Of a stretch of DNA of 64,000 nucleotides, positions 45,301 through 55,798 are shown piece after piece (position 1 is the first letter of the stretch; every line of letters starts with the position of its first letter). The notes below the pieces were generated by a model. That model saw nothing but the letters and a program-made list of their open reading frames with translations. It made no database searches and was not told the DNA's origin. The DNA comes from Neoarius graeffei. Taxonomy: Eukaryota > Chordata > Actinopteri > Siluriformes > Ariidae. The stretch is taken from assembly GCF_027579695.1 (NCBI RefSeq), contig NC_083571.1, positions 84,891,888-84,955,887 on the forward strand. The letters are read 5' to 3'. Position numbers and translations under genes: made by a program.

Positions 45301-48300
45301 AAGATCTGGACTGCAGGCTGGCCAGTTCAGTACCCGGACCCTTCTACGCAGCCATGATGCTGTAATTGATGCAGTATGTGGTTTGGCATTGTCATGTTGG
45401 AAAATGCAAGGTCTTCCTTGAAAGAGACGTCGTCTGGATGGGAGCATATGTTGCTCTAGAACCTGGATATACCTTTCAGCATTGATGGTGTCTTTCCAGA
45501 TGTGTAAGCTGCCCATGCCACACGCACTAATGCAACCCCATACCATCAGAGATGCAGGCTTCTGAACTGAGCGCCGATAACAACTTGGGTCGTCCTTCTC
45601 CTCTTTAGTCCGAATGACACGGCGTCCCTGATTTCCATAAAGAACTTCAAATTTTGATTCGTCTGACCACAGAACAGTTTTCCACTTTGCCACAGTCCAT
45701 TTTAAATGAGCCTTGGCCCAGAGAAGACGTCTGCGCTTCTGGATCATGTTTCGATACGGCTTCTTCTTTGAACTATAGAGTTTTAGCTGGCAACGGCGGA
45801 TGGCACGGTGAATTGTGTTCACAGATAATGTTCTCTGGAAATATTCCTGAGCCCATTTTGTGATTTCCAATACAGAAGCATGCCTGTATGTGATGCAGTG
45901 CCGTCTAAGGGCCCGAAGATCACGGGCACCCAGTATGGTTTTCCGGCCTTGACCCTTACGCACAGAGATTCTTCCAGATTCTCTGAATCTTTTGATGATC
46001 ATTATGCACTGTAGATGATGATATGTTCAAACTCTTTGCAATTTTACACTGTCGAACTCCTTTCTGATATTGCTCCACTATTTGTCAGCGCAGAATTAGG
46101 GGGATTGGTGATCCTCTTCCCATCTTTACTTCTGAGAGCCGCTGCCACTCCAAGATGCTCTTTTTATACCCAGTCATGTTAATGACCTATTGCCAATTGA
46201 CCTAATGAGTTGCAATTTGGTCCTCCAGCTGTTCCTTTTTTGTACCTTTAACTTTTCCAGCCTCTTATTGCCCCTGTCCCAACTTTTTTGAGATGTGTTG
46301 CTGTCATTAAATTTCAAATGAGCCAATATTTGGCATGAAATTTCAAAATGTCTCACTTTCGACATTTGATATGTTGTCTATGTTCTATTGTGAATACAAT
46401 ATCAGTTTTTGAGATTTGTACAGTATTGCATTCCGTTTTTATTTACAATTTGTACTTTGTCCCAACTTTTTTGGAATCGGGGTTGTAGCTAGAGGCAACA
46501 ATCGTAAGGAAAACTCCCAGAGACAACATCAGGAAGAAACTTTGAGAGAAACCAAACTTAAAAAGGAACCCTCCAACTCCTCCTGTTCTAGGTGACAGCG
46601 GATAGTGGGATTGTAAATCATTACTATTCCAACACTGTATACTGTAAAGTCAAATAGTATTGTGTTGAAAGGGTGTTCAGTAAGGACATATTGCAAACAG
46701 GAGTCTGAATTCTAATGAATACCTTCCTCTGGATCAGGTTTTAGTGGTGGGCTGTGGGAACTCGGAGCTAAGCGAACAGCTTTACGATGTCGGCTACCGC
46801 CACTTAACCAACATCGACATTAGTGAGACAGTTGTTGCTCACATGAATCAGCGAAACGTGCAGCGCCGTCCTGACCTCACCTTCCATCAGGTAGATGCCA
46901 CTCAGACAGGTTATGAAAGTGGCAGCTTCCAGGCTTGTCTTGACAAGGGAACTCTAGATGCCATGGCCTCGGAGGAGGAGGGCGTCGTGGCGAGCAAAAT
47001 GCTGGCTGAGATGGGCCGAGTTCTGGCTGTGAGCGGCCGCTACATCTGTGTGACTCTCGCCCAGGAGCATGTGATAAAGCTGGCAGTGGAGCATTTTGCT
47101 GAAGCTGGCTTTGCCATACGTATCCACTGCCTGATCGAACAGAACCCAGACTTGGAGTCCTCGTCATTTGCTCTTCCTGTATTCATTCTCGTCTGCACCA
47201 AGTTCCGCCAGCCACCTCCTTTCAAAGTGCTGGAGATGTGCCAGGGTGAAGACGGTGTCCCGTGTAGACTGGGGTCGGTTCCTGAACTTTTAGCTGCAGT
47301 AAAGGACCGGCAGGCATATGCACTCATGCTGCAGAAGCTGAGGGGTGCCACAGACACTGCTAGCACGCCCTCCCTCACGCTATGCCACGCAGCCACGGGC
47401 CGTCCCCGATACACGCTCACGGTGCAGGACAGTCCACCTTCTGCCAAAGTACCCCGTACCAACCACTTTGCTATTTTTATTGGTAAGAACTATTTCTCAG
47501 ATGAACATGTGCGCCTTTTTCATAACTGTAATGCTAATAATTGTGTCGAATTTGTAAAGTTCCTCAGGGTCGAGAATCTGATTGGTTGTACGGTTCTGCT
47601 GAGGGTCGCACTCAGCTGGCCGCCAGCGCAAACTTCCGCCGATTGATCATTGTTACAATGCATCGAGACCAGGAATATAAAGACATGCAAGTAGTCCAGT
47701 CTGAGCTCTCTCCCATGGTGATGGAACTGGCTCCTCCTGGAATGCCAACCAATCAGCAGGTAGAGAGGAGGATGTTAATATATTTATAATAATCATTTGG
47801 AACATTAGTTCTGTATCTTCTTTGACTTCCTGACCCTTGTCTCTCCGGCGTCTGGTTTAGGTGCCTTTCTTGTCTGTAGGAGGTGATCTGGGCTGGAGGG
47901 AGGTGGTGGGCCGAGGTGTCAGTGGCTTAACAGGTGAGTATTCTGTTGAAGATGTTCGAGGAGAGGATGGTCATGTCTACCGTAGATTAATTTTCATGAG
48001 CAACACTCAACTGGTGCAGTCTGAAAGCCGCCTGCGATCCACCGCAACAAGTGAGTGATTTATTCCCAGTGTCGGAGCAAATAACCTTGGATTATAACCC
48101 AAGACATTTATATAGCCAGATGTGTATTTTACCTATAATGCTAACTGCTATACTGTTTTTCCAGCTGGTCCTGCTCAGAAAAAGAAGGGCAAGAAGAAAT
48201 CAAAACCCCCAGCTGCTGGAACTCCAGTTTCAGCCCACAAAAATCACACTGTAGATCGAGGATTTCTCTGCTGTACTCATCACGAGGTGATGATCGCAGG

Positions 48301-51300
48301 CTTCGCCATGCTAGGAAAGGAGGCCATCAATAATAAGGGTATGTTTTGCAAAATAACTGGTAGGAAAGTGGTACAGAGTAATCACTGTTATGCCTTGAGA
48401 AGCAGTAAAGCAGGAACTAAACTAGGCCTCTGCATGCTCTTGCGACAAGGCTTTCGCAGATAGCTTTTCGCAGACAGTTGTAATTTATCGTTGAGCGGGG
48501 AGTAATAGGCGTGCGCGATGTTATTCACCGCCACAACGCAAGGGGGCGCGAAGTCGCGAAATCGCTAGGAGTAGTTGGTGGGTGTGGTTACTGGAGTGTT
48601 TATCCTCCGGTTACTTATAATGACTAGAACTGGAGTCGTATAGATGTACGTACTTCCTCGATCAACCGCTCTTCGTGCTGCTCCATCTTCGCTCGTGTTT
48701 TTAAAAATGGCGGTCGTGAAAACAAACCAAACCGGGAAAGTAGGGAAGTGGAAGTGCGTGTACAGCGGATGTAGAGTGGACCAATCAGGGCCCTCTTGTC
48801 TGCGACGCTGTCTGCGAAGCTTCTGCGGTGGTCACAATTTTTGGGAGGTGCGCGCAGAGCGTCTGCGAAGGGGGGGCTACGCAGACGCTATCTGCGACGC
48901 CATCTGCGAGGACTGCGTTGTCAGCATAAATTGGCCTTAAGACAGCACTATTACAGGGAATTTAATGGGAATTCACCTTAAAGGGCTGACTGTGTTATCT
49001 GATTTAATATGGCACAGTGAACCATGAGCAGGATGAAACATGTAAAGTCAGTGAAGTAAAAGAATAGAGGGGAAAAGTCCTGAAATTGGATTGAAGATGC
49101 ATTCAAAGTTCTTGCAATTTTCTGGATTGACTGACCATCATATCTTAAAGTAATGATGGATGTCGTGTCTCTTTACTTAGTTGAACGGTTCTTGACGTAA
49201 TATGGATTACTACAGTTGTGGAATAGGGCTATTTACTATATTGTTTACTGTTTGATCTCAGACGCATTAAGAAGGCAAGAAATTGCACTAATTAACTTTT
49301 GACGAGGCATAGCTATTAATTGAAAATCATTCCAGGTGACCACCTCATGAAGCTGGTTAAGATAACGCTAATAGTGTTCAAAGTTTCATCAAGGCAAACG
49401 CTGGCTACTTTGAAGACTCTAAAATATGAAATATATTTTTATAACACTTTTGTCCATCCATCCGTTATCTTACGCAGTGTCCAGCAAGTCTGAGTATGCG
49501 TTGTCTGACTTCCTCAGACACATGTGGTAGGTCACCATAAAGCTTCTCATTTGTAACGTGTTGCCACCATTATACATTGAGAACCATCCTCGGCATTTTG
49601 GTACATGTGCTGTCTAACGTCTTTTCAGTAGCATTGTCGAGTGTCCAAGTGTCCGAGCCATACAGAAGAACAGGCTCTGCTGTAGTCAGAAATAGCCTGA
49701 TCTTAATCTTATTTGACAGTGTTGATTTTCATATCTTGCTCAATTTGTGACCAGCGTTCCATGTCAGCGCTTTCCTTGTATTCAAGTCCTTCTCTGTGCT
49801 TTCCATGTATGCGCCGAGATACTTGAAATTCTTGACAATTTTGATGTTTTCTCCATTCATTGCTTTCAATTCAGTTGGATCCTGTTGGTTAAATACCATT
49901 TCTTTGGTTTTGGTCACGTTGAGGTGTAGCCCCACCTTAGCAGTTTCTAACTCTACTCTCATCAGAAGTTCCTGTGCCTTTGCCAACTCCTTTGATAAGA
50001 GGGCAATATCATCTGCAAAGTCCATGTCAGTGACTGTTACCGGAGGTGATCTGCTACTTTTCCTTTTCTCAATGGTAAAGCCGAGTTCTAGTTCTCTGCC
50101 ACCTACTGCCTACTTCATAGCATAATCCAACACTGTTGTAAATAAGTATGGAGCCAGAGTATCTCCCTGAACAATGCCAGACAGAATTTTGAAGAGCTCT
50201 GTGTCACCATCTGGAGAAACAACTCTGGCTTTGGTTCCTTTGTAGAATTTCATGATGGCATTGACGAGCTTTATTGGAATACCATACACAGGAAGTATCT
50301 TTCTCATTTTCCTTCTGTGCACAGAATCAAAAGGTCTGCTGAAGTCAAGGAAGATGATGACCTCTAAATTGTTGCTCTTGACTCCCTCAACGAGCCTTTA
50401 TAGTGCAAGAATATGGGCTACTGTTGATCTTTTTAGGTCGAAACCCATTTTGATTGGGTTGCAAGAGAGAGTCTAAAATCAGTTGCACTCTATTTAGTAT
50501 CCTCTTATTGATGGTCTTTGCAATCATTGAGGATAGTCGGATACCCCTGTAGTTATCAGTGATATCTAGACTGCCTTTCTTGGGTAGCGGAATGATGTCT
50601 GATAGACCACTGATCTGGTTTCTGACAGTCATTGATTAGATTGTTGGCAAAAGTCAAGATAATGTCATTCATATCATGCCTTTTTAAGGCCTCAGGTGGA
50701 ATACCAACAGATCCTGGAGTTTTTCCTTCAGTGAGGGAACCTTATAGCTTTCTCTACTTCCTCAATTTTGAACAATCTATCATTGATCTCTAGGTCTTCG
50801 AAAACAGTTGGAATGTCTTCATTATCATCTCCCTCAATCACGGGCTCTTTCCCCAGTAGATTGCAGAAGTGAGTTTCCCACTTTTTTAGTCTCTCTCTTC
50901 TTTTGTTGCATTTGTAAGATACCTTTTAGTGCAGACTTGCGTCCAGTGATCTCTTTCTCTGTGTTTTGCCCAAGCATCAACACTCTCCACCTTCTCTAGT
51001 TTCTTGTTTAGGTCTTCTTCTTTAGGCTGTTTCCATTAGGGGTCGCAACAGTGGATCTGTTCCGCATATTTGAATTGGCATGGGTTTTAGTCAAGTCAGA
51101 TTTATTTGTATAACACTTTTAACAACAGACGTTGTCGCAAAGCAGCTTTACAGAAAATTAAAGACTTTAAACATGAGCTAATTTTATCTCTAATTCATCC
51201 CTGATGAGCAAGCCTGTAGCAACAGTTGCAAGGAAAACTCCCTCAGACAACACAAGGAAGAAACCTCGAGAGGATCCAGACTCAAAAGGGAACTCATCCT

Positions 51301-54300
51301 CATCTGGGTGATAATAGATAGCATGGTTATAAATAACTTGCTTCTATAACTGTGTCCTGTGTCGTCACAAAGTTTAACTGTGAAAACAGAAAATCATTAT
51401 AGTTTTAACATGAACTCTCTTTTGTTGAAGTTATAAACTATTCATTGATGGAAACTTGAGTGCAAAACTGTTCATGACAGCCACATTCCTAAGGTTATCA
51501 TGTCAGTTGTAGTCTTCAGCCATAAAAGCATTACTGTAAGTGTCCAGAGCCATCTTCCAAGCACGACTTTCGAATGTCCTTATGGTGCCATCCTCCACGG
51601 GAGCAATGTGATGGGACTCCAGCCAGCTCTAGGGCATCAGGATGGATCAGGCAGGTCCAAGGAGCAGAAGAGGTCAGCACCACTGGTGTCTCAGGATCGA
51701 CATGTAACTCTGAGAGGGACAGATTTTGGGGGGGGAAGAAAAAAACACCGGTTGTTTGGTATGCCCAGTGTCACCTAATGGATAAGAACAGTATACATTT
51801 TGTACTGAGTGCAAGCAGGGAGTCTGGCAAGACTAACTATGACAGCATAACTAAAAGGGAGAGCCAGAAGGTAACAGACATGAGGGAGCCCTGGGACATA
51901 AAGCAGCCATCCACTCCGTCAACAAACCTGAGTGAATGTGTGTGTGTGGGGGGGGTGACAGCATCCATACATTCCAGTTTACCAAAACACTCTATGCCTG
52001 AGGACCCTCCAGATCTACTCCTTTACCTAATAAAAAGCCATTAACAAAAGGCTTGACTAAACAAATGTTTTCAGCCTAGACACTAGGGGTGTTCACACGG
52101 CACATATTTGCATCGACGCTGCACCGATGTATTTTGTTGCAATATATCTTACACCGGTGTAAATTTTGTGGAGCGTTCACACGTCACAAACCTGCTTGCT
52201 AGAGAGAAGCGTGTTAGCACCGGTGCAGCCCCACTTGCGTTCACACGGCAGTTTTTGCGACCGTGCTATACGATAGTAATAATGCGGAAATGAAATGTGC
52301 GCATGCGTGAAAATGTACTTCCTTTTCCCGGTTGCCATGGCATCACCAAGCGCCAGGAAAACAACGTGGATGAAGACACCAGTGTTGCCAGATACTGCTG
52401 ACGTTTTCCAGCCCAAAATATGTTCAAATCCACCAAAATGCACTTAAAACTGCCCAATCTGGCAACACTGGAAGCCACGCAGTTCTGTTGTTGTTGATAT
52501 TCGCCATTTTGGAAGCGCAAAATACCAGGATGCAAATTATGCAATGCCCGTATGTAATCAACTCTCCTCACGCGTAGCGAGTCTACCCCTGTAGCGTTCA
52601 GACGTCCCATTTTATATCGGTACTGCCCCGCAAACTAGCATTTACTCCGGAGTAAATTTCATAAACCACCTCCTGAGCAGGGTTAGATTTGCACCGGTTT
52701 AAGCAGCTTTCAGGGGCTACACCGGTATAACTTTGTACTGTGTGAACGCTCTACCGGGGCAGCCCCGGTGCTACACCGGAGTAAAAGTTGCCGTGTGAAC
52801 ACCCCTACTGAGACTGTGTCGGAGTCCTGAACGCTACTTGGAAGGCTGTTCCATAACTGTGGGGCTTTGTAAGAAAATGCTATGCCCCTTGATGTGGCCT
52901 TCACTATACGAGGTATCAACAGATAGCCTGCACCTTTTGACCTAAGTAGGCATGGAGGGTCCTAAAGGATGCCCTTTTACCCCAGATGACCTTTCTGACG
53001 CAATGCTCCCCAATCTGTCCTGGTTTGGGACCGGCACCAAGTATGCAGTCTCCGCTTGTGCAACGCTAGTGACTGGGTATTTTACCTAATCTGCATGTCT
53101 TTGAACTGTGGGGGGAAACCGGAGCACCCGGAGGAAACCCATGCAGACACAGGGAGAACATGTAAACTCCACACAGAAAGGCCCCCGTTGGCCGTGAGGT
53201 TCAAACACGGAACCTTCTTGCTTCTTGTGAGGTGACAGTGCTAACCACTGCCCCACTGTGCTACCCTGCTTGGGGCTTCTTAAAAAAGTTCAATGTAAAC
53301 ATTCTCCAGATGATCTTTTTCTTCCTGTAATTGGTCCTGGTTGATTCTTGTACTGTCCTCTGAGTATGCATGACATGTGTCCTGTACTTTCTTCCTCACC
53401 TCTTTGACCAGTTGATTGTCAGCAAAATTCTTACGATTGAGCTGCTTCTTTTGTGGCATCATGGTGTCAGCACATTCTTGGTTGGCTTTGATGAGATGGC
53501 TGTATCTTACTGATGGTGTCTGCATCTGTCGATAATTCAGCAAAGCGGTTACAAACTGTGTGTATAACTGTTGCAGATCTTTGGTCAGTGCTGAGAGATG
53601 GTCATAATTCTTCCACCTTAGAGGTGTTTTACTACAGCAGAGTTTCAGTTTAACAAAAGATGTTACTATGTGATGGTCTGAGCCACGACTGCTAAATGAG
53701 CTACATTTTTGACAGACTCGATCCACTTCTTGTTGATCAAGATGTAGTCCACCTGCATCTTGGTGCCACTCATGTATGTCTAGAGTTTCCCCATCTTGTT
53801 CTGAGATCTAGTGTTGGTCACTGCTAGATTGTTCTCCATTGAGAATTCATACATCAGTTTACCATTGTTGTTTTCATGGTAGCTGTACATAGCTTTGTCT
53901 TTCCCAAGGTGTCCGTTGAAGTCTCCAATTACCAATAAGACATTGTGTTTAGGCACCTGACTAACTGCCCTTGCTAAGGTTTGGTAGTCTTCCTTGGCTT
54001 CTTCATTTCCTTCCACGGGTGGGTTATCATGGAGGTTGAAGGGTTACTCTGCATGGATTACCATCTTGTCATGGTGGAAGGTCTTGTGTGCCTCAGTGAT
54101 CCTAAGAGCTATGCTGGCGGGAGCAAACACTCTTGGTAGGGCCACCCAAGCCGGATAGGTCGGAGGTAAGAGGCCAGACAAAGAGTAATCCAACACCAGT
54201 GCTCTAACTCTTGGAATGCAGGGGAGTTGCGTGAAGATGATGCGATCATCAATAAACCAGTGTTTCAAATTGTCTCACAGTCTGCTTGATCAAATCAAGG

Positions 54301-55751
54301 AGAAATCCTCTCAGTTAGTGAGAGACTGCATCCATCAGATGAAATAGCATCCACTGATATTGTAAAAGCATGCAAAAGACGTATGGCAACAAATACTCTC
54401 AGCACTAGGGTTAGAGCCCCTAAAACAAATTCACATCCTGATGTTGCTGCATATTCATTACGCAACTGCGTGAATGAAAGAAATGACGGTATCTCCTTAA
54501 ATCCAAATGGAAGGGATTTACCTGATTAGCATAAGCAGATTGATGAAAACAGATAAGAAAAGAGATGTACAATGATTATGGGAAGTTTGTGGCGAAATAA
54601 CCGGCATGCAGCATCCAGTGGAGTTGGTTTTCTGTTAGACCAGAATGCTACAAATGCACTCATTGAAGTGTCACTCTTTGAAAAAAAAAAAATCACAAAG
54701 CAGCTTTACAGAAATATATAAATATTGTTTAAACATATGGATTTATCCCTAATGAGGAAGCCAGAGGGCAATGGTGGTGAGGAAAGGCTCTCGGAGATGA
54801 CCTGAAGAAACCTTCAGAGGAATTTGTCAGTCAATAAACTGATTAAAAAGGTGAGCACCACCATTGGTGCCCCTCAGGACTGGGTTGAGCAGGTGGCTGA
54901 AGTGAGGATGTTAAGAAAGATGAACACAATAGTGAATAATGACTTGCACACACTTCATGCCCTGGAGGTGTTTCGGGAGAGCACCTTCAGTGGCAGGCTG
55001 ATCCCACCAAGATGTAAGATTGAACGCTATAGAAGGTCTTTCTTGCCAGCCGCCATCAAGCTCTTCAATGTGCAATAAACTCCAGCATTTTAGCATTCCA
55101 GCACTTAATACCCCAGATTTTTACTCTAGTGTTATTAGTTTATTTATTGTATTTTGGTTAGAACTACTATTTTTAGCTTAATTTTTAAATTCTGTATTTT
55201 TAAATTTTAGTATCACTATAAGTTTGTGAACTTTATGTAGATAGATCTGTTTGTTTGTTTATTTATTTATTTATTCATTCCTGTGGGCGACACGGTGGTG
55301 TAGTGGTTAGCGCTGTCGTCTCACAGCAAGAAGGTCTGGGTTCGAGCCCCGGGGCCGGCGAGGGCCTTTCTGTGTGGTGTTTGCATGTTCTCCCCGTGTC
55401 CGCGTGGGTTTCCTCCGGGTGCTCCGGTTTCCCCCACAGTCCAAAGACATGCAGGTTAGGTTAACTGGTGACTCTAAATTGACCGTAGGTGTGAATGTGA
55501 GTGTGAATGGTTGTCTGTGTCTGTCAGCCCTGTGATGACCTGGCGACTTGTCCAGGGTGTACCCCGCCTTTCGCCCGTAGTCAGCTGGGATAGGCTCCAG
55601 CTTGCCTGCGACCCTGTAGAACAGGATAAGGCGGCTAGAGATGATGAGATGAGATGAGATTTATTCCTGTTCTAAATATGGTTGATGAATGAATCCTGAG
55701 TATGGTTGATGCTGCTGCAACTTGTAATTTCCTGCAAAGGATCATTTAAAG

Positions 55752-55798
<47 letters not shown>

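Larger units (their letters stand above)
51084..52957 (-). mobile_element. L2-like LINE 3' end, split by a MITE (nest level 3)
   Basis: Starts GTCAAGTCAGATTTATTTG (reverse of the AAATAAACTTGACTTG tail), with 3' UTR blocks shared with 24890-25798. It ends with the ORF2 C-terminus [17 protein letters not shown] (minus, 52919-52810). The element at 52086-52805 interrupts it. Confidence 0.82.
51020..53266 (-). mobile_element. SINE tail type C, split by an L2 LINE (nest level 2)
   Basis: Tail part 51020-51083 (CTTTAGGCTGTTTCCATTAG, GGTCGCAACAGTGGATC) and the remainder 52958-53266 (core and reverse head CCACTGTGCTACCC). Diverged 15-bp flanks TGTTTAGGTCTTCTT (51005) and TGCTTGGGGCTTCTT (53267) fit a target duplication within the LINE coding region. 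Confidence 0.78.
49453..54280 (-). mobile_element. Non-LTR LINE (EN and RT remnants), outermost layer of a five-level nest
   Basis: Reading on the minus strand. At 54275-53280 there is an apurinic-type endonuclease part ([15 protein letters not shown]) and linker ([15 protein letters not shown]). The frame resumes at 51019 ([20 protein letters not shown]), then the RT region to about 49453 ([53 protein letters not shown]). Stops and frameshifts are frequent. The insertion between 51019 and 53267 is a SINE with further elements inside. The clade is RTE/CRE-like in my judgement but uncertain. Confidence 0.75.

Noticed and set aside
47568-47580. Alternative METTL13 exon 3 acceptor at CCTCAG|GGTCG
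   Set aside because: It breaks the reading frame after the phase-1 end of exon 2; the acceptor AAG|TTCC at 47559 gives the expected VPQGRE sequence.
46744-47646. A single 300-codon ORF extending METTL13 exon 2 past 47482
   Set aside because: It reads through a consensus donor (GGTAAG) into a 77-bp intron and then runs out of frame over exon 3; the spliced model restores the conserved protein at 699 residues.
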